Source: Hofstenia miamia (lineage: Eukaryota; Xenacoelomorpha; Acoela). Taken from it: DNA of 64,000 nt. The translations under genes and the position numbers were made by a program. Position 1 is the stretch's first letter, and every line of letters starts with the position of its first letter. Below are positions 23,201 through 37,385 of the stretch, in pieces. The stretch covers positions 889,884 through 953,883 of the forward strand of contig SCFE01000052.1 of NCBI GenBank assembly GCA_004352715.1, given 5' to 3'. The notes under the pieces were generated by a model. The model did no database searches and had not been told where the DNA came from. It saw only the letters and a list, made by a program, of their open reading frames with translations.

Positions 23201-26200
23201 TCATTAATTTCTGTTCAGTTCTATTTTTCAACATGACATTTCCTTGTCACTCATGTTATCTTAAGGGAATTTTAAGTATATGCTTCTCTTAATTCTGTCA
23301 TACTTTAATTACGAGGGATAGTAAATAATATCTGATAACATTTCTTAGCATTTAGGAAATATAAATTTCAACATATCCTCCAATAACTAGTAAGCCCTTC
23401 TGAAGTCAATGTTTCCATCTCTGCCTTCCCACAGTAAGGAATGCTATGTGTTTAATGCACCGTACTATATCTTCATTCTTAGCTTTATTTAATGATTCAA
23501 AAATTTTGTGCTTCAAATTCTCTTGGAGTTTTGTAAATAGAAAATAGTCAGATAGAGAAGCATCGCAGTTGTATGGAGGATGTGGAAGAGCTTCCCAACG
23601 AAAATGTTTGTTTTGAATATGCTGCGACTCATAGATGGAACCGGTCGACATTTTTAACAACCCAACCCAACCCAACTGGTTTTATTTCCAAACCGGTTGG
23701 GTTACCGGTTGAACCGGTTATTGAAGCTAAAAATTTTACCGGTACCGGTCGAGCAAAAATAAAGCAGGGATTCCAAAAAAACTAACAATTTTTTCTACTG
23801 AAATTTTTTTAAGCCCAATTTTTACTAGCAGAACAGTTACAACGAACCAGGGGCGTTTTCAAAGAAGGGGGTCTGGGGTCCAGACCGGCATAGCCCCCTT
23901 GCTAGAAAATAGTTTACGATATCGCTCGCTGTCATAGTGTCATTCATTATTCGCTGCTCTCTCTACTAGTGGTAAAAGCAAATATGTGAAATGAATGTAT
24001 TAGACGACTTCGTCGTGACACAATTTTTTTTCTTATAATATAGTAGTAAAAATCTATGTGTTTAATGCACCGTACTATATCTTCATTCTTAGCTTTATTT
24101 AATGATTCAAAAATTTTGTGCTTCAAATTCTCTTGGAGTTTTGTAAATAGAAAATAGTCAGATAGAGAAGCATCGCAGTTGTATGGAGGATGTGGAAGAG
24201 CTTCCCAACGAAAATGTTTGTTTTGAATATGCTGCGACTCATAGATGGAACCGGTCGACATTTTTAACAACCCAACCCAACCCAACTGGTTTTATTTCCA
24301 AACCGGTTGGGTTACCGGTTGAACCGGTTATTGAAGCTAAAAATTTTACCGGTACCTGTCGATCAAAAATAAAGCAGGGATTCCAAAAAAACTAGCAATT
24401 TTTTCTACTGAAATTTTTTTAAGCCCATATTTTACTAGCAGAACAGTTACAACGAACCAGGGGCGTTTTCAAAGAAGGGGGTCTGGGGTCCAGACCGGCA
24501 TAGCCCCCTTGCTAGAAAATGTGGAACCACATTCAACCGCAATCAACAAGAGTGAATCTGTATTGAAAAAAAGTGGGATTGATTTATCTTACCTAGTAGA
24601 TGAGGATGGGTTTCCTTTTCCACACTTTACACGAGCACACCCCAACTCAGAGATTTGATATGTGTTCATTTTCTAAATGTTATCGTTTTCTCCTTTTGTT
24701 TTTATGTTTTTTAAACTTTTCATTTATATATACTATATAGCTATATACGTTATATTTAAAGCTTACATCTTCTGTCTACATGCATATAATATTTATGAAA
24801 TTATATTTTTTTTCTTATAATATATTAGTAAAAATCCTTTTTACTTTCCTTGAAACGGAGATATAAATTCTGTCCTACAGACAGCCACGGTTTGTGGAGG
24901 ACTTAAAAAAACCGGTCAACCGGTTTCACGAAATTTTCGACCCAACCCAACCGGTACCGGTTAATACCAGTCAACCCAACCTGCTTCCATCTATGTGCTG
25001 CGTCAGCAAGTTGAATTGAATTTCCAGGAACTTCTTGATTTGATTCTCCCTCGTATACTATACATTGCTCAATTTTATTAAAATTGTTCATTTACATCAA
25101 GCAGGGACTTTTAGAGGATTACAAATCCCTGACATTAAAATATAATTATATATGTTTTAACATGCAGTGGATTGCCACTTCGATATCATTATAATAATAC
25201 AAGATGTTGAATATCATTAAGAATTTCACACTAAAAAATTTTTTGATTATTAGATAGCTCCCTTATATTTTACATAGGCATATTCAATTGTTGAGGGCCC
25301 TTAGCTATTTACAAATATGTAGTTTAAAACGGAGTTACTACAATACATTTTTGTTCAATTGCACATATCACATATACTTAAAATAGTTTCACTGTATGTG
25401 CCTTCCTTAATTCTTTATATGTTGCTAATACCAAGGACTTATTAATTCAGTGGTCATATATTAAAATTACTTTATATGCGTCGAATTTTTCTATAATGGT
25501 GTCGAATAAGCTGTAGGTTCCGTTGAGTAAGTTTACCACCTGGATTGGTGTACTTTCAGAGGCCAATGTTGTGAACTCTACGATATCACTAAAAGAGGAC
25601 TTTTACCTAAAATCTATTTAAATTTTAAGAGAAAAAATATATTTTCAAAAAGAAATAGTTTTACATTTGAAAAAACTGTATTGTGACTTTATTTTTCTCG
25701 ATGTTATGTTGCATTTCTTTTTTACAATGTCCTTCCCTGACAGAGCAACTACAAAATTTAAGAAATCTTGCTTACTTATCCAAAACGAATCCGTTTAATA
25801 AATTCGGTTTGATACAAAAATAACACGGTATTTATTGGTGAAACGCCATCGAGCCATCCTCATTCTTTTCAATTTGTGCTGTTCCAACCCAAGAACATAG
25901 TATTACAATATCTGAAACATTAGCAAATCAATTAACCAAAGAGAAACATTTTGATCCGTTTGTATAACTGCATCATTTACATTTGCTTATCTATATAAAC
26001 GGAATGTGCTTTAAAACAAAGTGGGTGGCTTTAAGCACCAAAAAAGCAAAATATATCTCCGTTACATAGAACATTGGTTTAATAGTGATTTTAGCATGTT
26101 TAATCTCAGTATGGTACCAGAAATAAAGATAAGGAACCGCATCCTAGTGTTTTGCCAGCCTGTCTGGGCCCGCCGGGCAGCAGGGAGGGCGGGCACCGGT

Positions 26201-29200
26201 AATTAATGTGACCGAGCGGGCGGAAATCGCGCGCTTAAATAACCAGGCATATGTTATGCCCGCTCAAATAAATTATGGTATAATCATAAGATAATAACGT
26301 AAGTCTTTTCTGCTTTTAAAAAGAAATTTAATAATTTACCGCCTAATTTATGGTTTTAAGGAAAAAATATTTAAATTTTGCTGTAAATTTGCCATAATAA
26401 ATTGATGGAAATGCGAAACACTAATCTCTATGCATGACCTTTTTAGAATTAATAAATTTTATTTGAGTCGTAAGAAGTTTCTCACTAAAAGACAAAATTA
26501 TATAGTACTTTTGTGAATTTTGATTTTATTTCGTAGTATTTTACGTTTTTCTAAATAAATTGCGGGGGTACCGGGCCCGCCCATTCCTGCCCGACGAATT
26601 CCAACGGGCACCGGGAATTGGAAGATAAACGGGCGCAGGGCGGCAAAACACTACCGCGCCCAACGAGACAGGGAGAAAATCTCAACAAGCGGGAATGGGA
26701 CAAAAATTTTGCGGTTACGCAGGCCTTTATTCTAACTGTATACATGTTGTTTAACTTATTACGCGGTAAGTTCACTTCGTCAATAGTTAATAAGTAGCCG
26801 CTAAATTTCGAAGAAATTTTGGATGTTCCCTCATAAAATACTAAAATATTTTTCCTAAAAATATTTTGCAATAATATAAAATTATATTAAAAAAAACTTT
26901 TTTAAATAACGAATCTATTGTTTTTGTCAGTTACAAGACTAATATAACACTTCATCAAATTATTGATTTAAAGCGAAATGTAAAAAATGAATTTGAATGA
27001 GACCAAAATTTTCATTTTGAAATTTTTTTTAAGAATAAACCTCTAATATTTAATAAAACATTGAAAATAATTTACCTGAACATTAAGGAAACGCAATCAA
27101 ACGTTTCAGGTTCCACTTTGATATTGCTGATTAACTTCAAGGCTACATCTCTGGGGAGCATTTGATAAAGCAAATGCTCAGTTTTATTTTTCTCAACAGT
27201 CAATTGGCGGGATTTTATCCTCGCCAATTCATCGGATTCACGAATTTTTGTCACAATTCCGTACATCATGTAAATGATGACTGGTAAGATGATGACAGCG
27301 CAAATCATCATGGAGAGAGCAAAGAAAAACGTATATAAAGATGCATCTTCTATATCTTTTGCTTCGCTGCGAATATTATCCACCTAAACTTAATAATACA
27401 AGTTTTGGCATGAATCTATGTAGTTATTTGATGGTATTGCAGGCCAAACATTAAACAATTTTTTGAAGAGCTTAGTTAGGAGTAGATTTAATAAATATAT
27501 TAGTGCTATGAAAACACTTGAGCACAGATTTACACAATGTTCCAAAATGATGCTCATCAGCATCAATTTAGAATTTCTGTTTTCCGGAAAAAATCAATGG
27601 CCAATTAACACTATGTTTTCGTTGATTTACAGAAATCGAGAAAACAAGTACTTGAATTTCTCTAAAAAGAGAACCTTTTTATGAAAAATAATGTTAGCAT
27701 TACAAACAGTATTAGTAGAACAGCAACCTATCCAATAAAGCACTGATTTCAAGTGCAGTGCAAAATTTCATTGGAAAAATCATATTTAGACAAACTTCGA
27801 AATTAAATGTTGACAAAATTTTAAGTTCAATTAAACAAATCCATGTCACTATAGAGTACTTGATTGAAATGCAAAGATGATAAAATTTGGCAAAGTGTAG
27901 TTATCAAAGCCCGGTTAAATTTGAAGATAAAAACGGGTAGTGCTCAATCACAGTCAATATGATTAGCATTTAAATGTAAAGAAAATTAAATATTAAAGCC
28001 ATTATGGAAAACATGAAGAATACCTTTTTGGGCAATAGGTTGTATATGATTTCTTGATCCATCATCATTAGACGAACTAGTAATATTGTTGAAAAAGCCC
28101 ATGATAGAGAATTACTTTGCTGAATATGAACTTGTAAAGCTAAATTGGCATATTCCTATGTGCAAATGATTTTGTTAATTGTCTTCAATCTTGTGAAAAC
28201 TCAGAATAACTCTCAAAATTACCTCAAATGGTTGCAAATGAAGTTGAAATAGAAGGGGCTAACAAAATTATTAAAACTTTCAAAATTTGGAAGGAAATAA
28301 ACGGTGTTGCGAATTATTAAGTAAAAGATTTATAGAAACCTGGGTATTTCAGAAAGAATTTATTTTTCAGAAATTCATTTATTTAATGTTAATGATTAAT
28401 ATAATGCAACGTTGAAGGGAATAAAACAATTATAATTATAAAAATAATTTTAGAGACAAATACAGTCTGTATTTCCGATAATTATATATTGAGAAATATA
28501 AAATACACATTAGCTTAGTCAACAATAAAAAAACATTATCATCATTTACTATAAACGGAGTTACATAAATAATTTTAATGGAAGTACTTTTTTGGTTATT
28601 GCTTATGAAAGAATGCAAATACATAAGGGACTATTAAGAGATGATTAGTTATTAATATGTAGATTTTTCAATAAAATTAAATTATATGTGGATGTTGGCT
28701 TTTAAAAAGAAGGAAAATGTATTCCAATTTAAAAACTTCCATACAAGTTGTCGTAAGGCATTTAATGAAAGCTCATCAGATCTTATCGATTAAATATCAA
28801 TATCGTGGAAAAAATCTACTTCACCAGACCTGAGAAATTCATTTTCAAACATGCAACTTAAAATATCAGATTTTTACATTTCATTAGTTATGTACTCTTC
28901 CAAAAATAATATTTTAAACTGTAAAGTTACAACAGAAATTGTTTATTCGAATTAAGTTTTTTTTCACTACTTAAATATAAAGTTAACATTTAATTTGTTA
29001 AAAATTGACTGTAGGAAATTAATACGACTTCAAGGTTAACTTAGTTAGAATTTAGCAAATATGAAATTAGTTACGGAAATTTTATTTACTTTTTTTATGG
29101 AATAACACATGAAATAAACAAATTTTGATTGCTTAAACTTATTCAATATAAAATTGAAAGTAGTATGATCTGATTGTTTACTTCATATGCTGATTTCTAA

Positions 29201-32200
29201 ACAGAAAAACATAGCTTATAGAAAATTTCAAGGCTTTAATTTGAAGAATCCCACAGGCAAAGGTAAGAATATTATTTGTTTGTGTCTTGCAGTGATTTCT
29301 GAGAACTGCATTATGAAAGAAATATAACTTCTTGATAGAATAACATTGTGATCTTTAATCTATCACGCACATATTTTTCAGTACAAATGTTTTTTAATTT
29401 CATTAAAGTTCCTAATTTGTGTGCAGCATAGAACAATTGTTTTTGAAAGCATGAGGATTCAGCATTGCTTAAGGTTCTTATTGCTTCTATGCATTGATTG
29501 AAGCTTGTATTCTTAAATAAGTTTTTCAATAATTTCTTATTCGCTTGTGCTAGATTTATTATCTTCTCAGTTGAAGCATATATATATATATATATATATA
29601 TNNNNNNNNNNNNNNNNNNNNNNNNNNNNNNNNNNNNNNNNNNNNNNNNNNNNNNNNNNNNNNNNNNNNNNNNNNNNNNNNNNNNNNNNNNNNNNNNNNN
29701 NNNNNNNNNNNNNNNNNNNNNNNNNNNNNNNNNNNNNNNNNNNNNNNNNNNNNNNNNNNNNNNNNNNNNNNNNNNNNNNNNNNNNNNNNNNNNNNNNNNN
29801 NNNNNNNNNNNNNNNNNNNNNNNNNNNNNNNNNNNNNNNNNNNNNNNNNNNNNNNNNNNNNNNNNNNNNNNNNNNNNNNNNNNNNNNNNNNNNNNNNNNN
29901 NNNNNNNNNNNNNNNNNNNNNNNNNNNNNNNNNNNNNNNNNNNNNNNNNNNNNNNNNNNNNNNNNNNNNNNNNNNNNNNNNNNNNNNNNNNNNNNNNNNN
30001 NNNNNNNNNNNNNNNNNNNNNNNNNNNNNNNNNNNNNNNNNNNNNNNNNNNNNNNNNNNNNNNNNNNNNNNNNNNNNNNNNNNNNNNNNNNNNNNNNNNN
30101 NNNNNNNNNNNNNNNNNNNNNNNNNNNNNNNNNNNNNNNNNNNNNNNNNNNNNNNNNNNNNNNNNNNNNNNNNNNNNNNNNNNNNNNNNNNNNNNNNNNN
30201 NNNNNNNNNNNNNNNNNNNNNNNNNNNNNNNNNNNNNNNNNNNNNNNNNNNNNNNNNNNNNNNNNNNNNNNNNNNNNNNNNNNNNNNNNNNNNNNNNNNN
30301 NNNNNNNNNNNNNNNNNNNNNNNNNNNNNNNNNNNNNNNNNNNNNNNNNNNNNNNNNNNNNNNNNNNNNNNNNNNNNNNNNNNNNNNNNNNNNNNNNNNN
30401 NNNNNNNNNNNNNNNNNNNNNNNNNNNNNNNNNNNNNNNNNNNNNNNNNNNNNNNNNNNNNNNNNNNNNNNNNNNNNNNNNNNNNNNNNNNNNNNNNNNN
30501 NNNNNNNNNNNNNNNNNNNNNNNNNNNNNNNNNNNNNNNNNNNNNNNNNNNNNNNNNNNNNNNNNNNNNNNNNNNNNNNNNNNNNNNNNNNNNNNNNNNN
30601 NATTTCTTATACTACTCCTCTGAATGTCCATTTTCTGATCACTGTATAATATCAGCCAGTTTCTCTAAAGCTAAAATACGCTCTGAAATATCCAAAAAAT
30701 GGATCATTATTCGCGTAAAATCGTCTGATAATATAGATAACCTGAAAAACGCACTTTCACGTGAAACTTGAACTTCTGAATTCGTTGCGATTGATCCTAA
30801 CAACATGATCAAAAACTTTCTTGATATTCTTGAATCCTATGTAGATGAATATTGTCCTGATAAAACATCCTTGTTACTAATCATTCTCGCAAAAACATAA
30901 AGAATGACAAGCCTTGGCTTTCCGATTTCTGCAAAAAAATTAATAACAAAAAACATGACGCTTTTAAATTTTTTTCTAAGGCCCGTATTCCGGAAAGTTA
31001 TGCATTATACAAAAAAGCTAGAAATATTTCTAATGTAAAAAATCGTAAAGCTTACAATGAGTATATTAAACATGAATATAGAAAAGAGTAAATGGAGATT
31101 TATTAACGAAATCTCGAATTGTACCAAATCAAAATCTTATCCAATAGAAAAAATTGTAGACCCCGAAGGAAATCAATACGTCTTCGATTTTGAAATTTCC
31201 AATATTTTAAATCAAACATTTGCAAACCTAGGTAAATATGACGGGCCTCAAACTAAATTCCAGGAAATAAATCCTAATCGGCACACCTCTGAATTTGGTT
31301 TTCGCTTTATAACAAGTTTTGAAGTAAATAAAGCAATCAAGAAACTAAAATCAAACAAGCCCAGCGGCCCCTCGAAAATTCCAATATGGTTACTAAAAAA
31401 CAATGAGAAATATATTGCAGAACCTTTAAATTATATCTTTAATGAATGCTTAAAATGGAATAATTTTCCTATTTCTTGAAACAGGCTCATACTACTCCAA
31501 TTTACAAAAAAGATGAACCAAAGTGTCTCAAAAACGTTCGACCTATATCTATGACATCACCAATCAGTAAAATATTTGAAGGACTTTTACATGAAAAAGT
31601 TACACTTACCTTAAATCATCATAAACTATGATCCAAATCACAATTTGGTTTCAGAAAAAATTACTCAACATCAGACGCACTTATACAAACGACAGAAAAA
31701 TGGAGAGCACTATTAGACTTTAATAAATTTGTTGCTATTGCCTGTCTTGACCTCTCAAAAGCATTCGATTCTATTAACCATGAGATATTAATAAGAAAAT
31801 TAAAAAATTTTGGTTTTTCTCTTAACAGTGCTCACCTTATATCTAATTACTTAAGTAATAGACTTCAGCGAGTTAAATTAAATGATACTTTTTCAAATTG
31901 GTTGTCTGTCAATAATGGTGTACCTCAAAGAATCATACTAGGTCCCCTGATTTTTAATATGTGAATGACATGAAGGAAATTACTGACTGCTAAATAACAC
32001 AATACATGATTTAAGAAGCACATAAGAATTTTCCCTAAACTAAAGTATATAGTCGGTAGAGCATGGTTAGGATACAAATTCTACAATAATGATTACACAA
32101 TATCTTGTTCTTGAAATCTTTATAGTAATTTATCCCTAGCCTTGTTAATTTATTGTACATGTATATATTCTATTGTTTATATTTGTTTGTATGTTTGTAT

Positions 32201-33726
32201 ATTTTGGATCTCATTCAAATACATTGCCAGTTTATAATTGTTAATATTTATCTGAATANNNNNNNNNNNNNNNNNNNNNNNNNNNNNNNNNNNNNNNNNN
32301 NNNNNNNNNNNNNNNNNNNNNNNNNNNNNNNNNNNNNNNNNNNNNNNNNNNNNNNNNNNNNNNNNNNNNNNNNNNNNNNNNNNNNNNNNNNNNNNNNNNN
32401 NNNNNNNNNNNNNNNNNNNNNNNNNNNNNNNNNNNNNNNNNNNNNNNNNNNNNNNNNNNNNNNNNNNNNNNNNNNNNNNNNNNNNNNNNNNNNNNNNNNN
32501 NNNNNNNNNNNNNNNNNNNNNNNNNNNNNNNNNNNNNNNNNNNNNNNNNNNNNNNNNNNNNNNNNNNNNNNNNNNNNNNNNNNNNNNNNNNNNNNNNNNN
32601 NNNNNNNNNNNNNNNNNNNNNNNNNNNNNNNNNNNNNNNNNNNNNNNNNNNNNNNNNNNNNNNNNNNNNNNNNNNNNNNNNNNNNNNNNNNNNNNNNNNN
32701 NNNNNNNNNNNNNNNNNNNNNNNNNNNNNNNNNNNNNNNNNNNNNNNNNNNNNNNNNNNNNNNNNNNNNNNNNNNNNNNNNNNNNNNNNNNNNNNNNNNN
32801 NNNNNNNNNNNNNNNNNNNNNNNNNNNNNNNNNNNNNNNNNNNNNNNNNNNNNNNNNNNNNNNNNNNNNNNNNNNNNNNNNNNNNNNNNNNNNNNNNNNN
32901 NNNNNNNNNNNNNNNNNNNNNNNNNNNNNNNNNNNNNNNNNNNNNNNNNNNNNNNNNNNNNNNNNNNNNNNNNNNNNNNNNNNNNNNNNNNNNNNNNNNN
33001 NNNNNNNNNNNNNNNNNNNNNNNNNNNNNNNNNNNNNNNNNNNNNNNNNNNNNNNNNNNNNNNNNNNNNNNNNNNNNNNNNNNNNNNNNNNNNNNNNNNN
33101 NNNNNNNNNNNNNNNNNNNNNNNNNNNNNNNNNNNNNNNNNNNNNNNNNNNNNNNNNNNNNNNNNNNNNNNNNNNNNNNNNNNNNNNNNNNNNNNNNNNN
33201 NNNNNNNNNNNNNNNNNNNNNNNNNNNNNNNNNNNNNNNNNNNNNNNNNNNNNNNNNNGATATATTAAATTCTAAATTTCGTACAATAGCCTCTAATTCT
33301 TTCAAGGTAGAAAACCTAAATTGCAACATCGACTTGCAATTTGATTAACTAAGTTCTGATAGAGGAATTTTAGGAAAATTGAAGTTACCTAATTCTTTAA
33401 AGTTAAGCATTTCTAGGTCGATTCTCTTTCCAAATTAACTCGTTATATTGAATAATCTGCTGACATTGAAAAATATAATCCTTTAAAAAGCATTTAAAAA
33501 TCTTTTCTAAGAAAAAATATATTTCTGGTAAATCATTGCTAGAATACAAATTGTATAAGGATGACAATGCGATAACTCGTTATTAAAGTAGTACTATATT
33601 AATTTATTCATAGCATGGAAGATTTGTTTTTGTAATTTATGTTATATATATATATATATATTAGAAATATTAAATGAAATGGACACTCAAGATTGAAATA
33701 CTTGGAAATGATCAAGTATGACAAAC

Positions 33727-33774
<48 letters not shown>

Positions 33775-36700
33775 TCAGAAATGTGCTTTTATTGGGTAAT
33801 GGTGGAAAGAAAATAACTAGAATATTAGACAAATGTAGTCCATTCATATGGTGTTAACTCGGTTGCAATTGTTTATAATCTTAGCCTAATAGTTGTTTTC
33901 AGAAGAGTGCAACTAATCATTTATAAACATATTTGCATATTATGAAAATTGAGGGTAAAATAGAGTAATTGGGATACACTGATTTGTTGAACGACCAAGA
34001 TCAGATAGAACTCTAGTAGGTATGTATGAAATTCAGCAGTAGAAGGACATTGATTGATATTTCTGTAGCAGATTAAGAAATAAATTTTGCTAAACAATGG
34101 CTTAAAGCATTGTCAAAAAAGTTATCCTAATCTACAATTCATTGACATATTTTAAGCTTTGTGTTCCCAATTATATACTAATCTATTATTGTTGCGGTAC
34201 ATTTCTTCAAATAACTCTATACAATGAAGTAAATTTTCTGTTTTTATTATTCAAATAAATTCTTTTCCAAGATTTGCTCAAAGTTTCTTCCAAAATCATT
34301 GAATCAGTATTAGAAGTTTCAATACGTTAGGAAACTGTATCATTTGAGAAAAAGGTTTCTTATTAAACAAATTATTCTGATTAAATATATTGAATGATAA
34401 CCCCCATATTGAATGCTTGAATTTATGTTTTGAATATTTATTTCAAGCACGTTAAAAATAAAAACTAAGTTCCTACCTGCTCTTGCCCAATATTTTGCAA
34501 ATTATCAACCAGTGAAATAGTGTAGTTATCAAAAAACTGAAAAGAGTAATTGGTATTTGCGAAGTTTCCATTAGATTCTTCTATGAGATCTATTACTTCG
34601 TTAAACATGTCAATTTTTTCGGAAGAAAACTTTTGGAGTTCATTATAGCGGACATCAATTATAGGCTGATAGTGAATAGCTGTGTCCATATGCATTTTGT
34701 AAAGGGCTCTTTCCTTGAGAAACTTGGTGTGCTCTTGTGATGTTAATGAATCAGCAGTTAATGCAATTAAGCCTAAAAACATAAATATGGGATATTTCAA
34801 AGCAACCCGGAGAAATTTTCTCTAACTACTGTTAGTAAGACATGTACTGAACGCTGATTTCACATCTTGTATATTATTCATTTATTCATATCTACCTGAG
34901 CAACATTAAAAACTGCAGAACTGCACAATCACTGTAAAATAAGTGCAGAAATGCAATGGCTCTTACCTCATTTTATCAAATAAAAATGTCAGCTTAATTA
35001 TGTTTCGTAACCTCAATTCTATAGTCAAGTAAAAAAAATATTTAACTAAATCACTGAAAAGTTCAAACTTTCATTATTAATCAATAATAGTTTAATTTCT
35101 TTTGTTAATCATGATAAAAAAGGAAAGAGTTAAAAAATGAACAGTAATAATAGATATATGTCATATTATAGGAAATCGTGTAATTTAATAGTTGTCAGAT
35201 ATTGCCGTGCAAGTACTATCGACGTTTTTGTGATCTAGACGTCCTGCAATGTAAAGTGTTACTATCATTCCTGAGAAATATATGTAAAATATTTTCTTTC
35301 CTGCACATTATCCAATGGAGGGATGTCCATTGTTTGAGATAATTTTATTTACAGAGTTTTGGAACAAGTAACAACGGCAGCATTACTTTCGTTTATATTA
35401 CTTTCCTCTGGCAATTTCAGTGAAGAAGAAAGATGCTTAGTGCTCTTTTGAGATATTGTTTTCTGTAAATTATTCAGATGTCGGAACTAAAGAGTGCATC
35501 GGATACCAAATAAATCCCAACCTGCTTTCGAGCTGGGTCGGAGTCGGGTATCAAATTTTCGGGTTAGGTTCGCGTCTGTCAACAAAGATCAGCTTATTTG
35601 ATCAAGAAAGTTCAGGTGTTAATCACTAGTTCATTTGAGAAATGTTCAAGACACTAAGTACTGCCATTCATTTGATGTGCTTCGCTTACAATATAAGAAA
35701 ATGACTGATGGTTTGCATCATTTGATTGGAGAGAGATGCAAGATGTTTAACAACAAATATGCCAATACCTATGTTTCGGATAGGGTTCGGGTCCACTCTG
35801 AGGTCACACTGTCAGCCTCTAGTCGGAACTATGAAATTTGATAATACTTAAAATATATTACAACTAGTTGTTCTTTCACTACTAACAAACATAATTGAGT
35901 TAGTGTTGAAATATACTTTCCTTAGAATTTTTTAAATATGCTTCTAAAATGATAGCTTGTCATCTATAATTACACCCAGATATTAGCAACACTTGACAGA
36001 TTCAATGATGCTTCCATGTACGCAACGGTTAGTATTTTGTCGATATTATAGCGATAGCTTTTAAGATTATTATTCAAGAAAATCAGTTCTTTAGTTTACT
36101 GTTATTTAGCAAGAGATTCATATCATTGAACATTTCACAGATGAAGCTAACCATTATTTTGTGCTTCTTAAAAATCTTCTGCTGTACTATGATGTTTAAT
36201 TACAGATATTAAAGCTGTGTCGTCAAAGGATCTTAAAAGACACTGTTGCCTTGCTACTACAAATACTTTATAGAATTGCTATTGCTATCATTTAATATTT
36301 CTAAGTCGTTTGTGAGGTTAATGAGAATTAGGAACTTGGACAATTTTGGTCTATGCCAATACCAACTAATGATTTTTATTTCTATATGATTTCCTGAATA
36401 AGTAGCAACACACTGCTTCAAATCACGCAGGTATGATTTCATTCCATATTGTCATATGCAACCATTTGTCAAATATTTAAAATGTTAATCAATCTAATTG
36501 TTTATATGCTCTCACCAATCTATGTAGAGTGGAATTTTTTCAGGATTAAACATGTTTAAATCAGGTTAGGTTTGATACTGAAGCAGTTCACATTTGAACT
36601 GTATGTGAACTCATTACAAATTATTTTATGAGTTTTTATTGAAGTAATATATCACATTTTACACAAACATTACTGAAATTTATGTTAGAATAGAATATAC

Positions 36701-37350
36701 CATCTGTTATTTACAAAGCTCTTTAGGAGCATAAATTAATATTGGGTTGGTTTGAGATTTCAAACTATTATTTCTTCATCATCTGATCCGATAATTTTGC
36801 TTGATTCACGATGTTTTTTTGGCTTTATATCTATTATTGCGTTAAACTGGTAGATTTGCATAATTTCTATTGCTAAATTTCAGAGTTAATATAAAATGTT
36901 TTAATAAATACTATTAAAAAAGCTTTCAGAAATTAATAAAATGAAGCCTCACCAATTCCACGAATGATGCCTATGGCCTCAATTGCTTTTACCAGGTTAA
37001 CATAACCAATTACCTCCTGCCAAAGAACGTCTAAATTGTTAGACATGTGCACCTCTGTCAGAAGATTGTCTAGTAATGGAGCTGTAATATTATCTGTATA
37101 TGCTTGTATTATGTACCAGGGTGTACGTTTTCTACCTTCTGTTAATATTCTAAAATTATTCAATACTTAATTTGGTTTATGATATTTCTAGTTAGTTTAA
37201 GATTTCATCAAGATTAACTATTTCATTTCACTTATATATATATANNNNNNNNNNNNNNNNNNNNNNNNNNNNNNNNNNNNNNNNNNNNNNNNNNNNNNNN
37301 NNNNNNNNNNNNNNNNNNNNNNNNNNNNNNNNNNNNNNNNNNNNNNNNNN

Positions 37351-37385
<35 letters not shown>

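Noticed and set aside
29498-30649. Long frames made mostly of X, here and at 2099-2903, 6015-6740, 19841-20409, 32153-33329, 37232-37462, 52178-52508, 59556-60754 and 61596-62735
   Set aside because: They run through N gaps and have no real coding sequence. Those at 2121-2903 and 6015-6740 keep only the parts outside the gaps, described as retrotransposon remnants.
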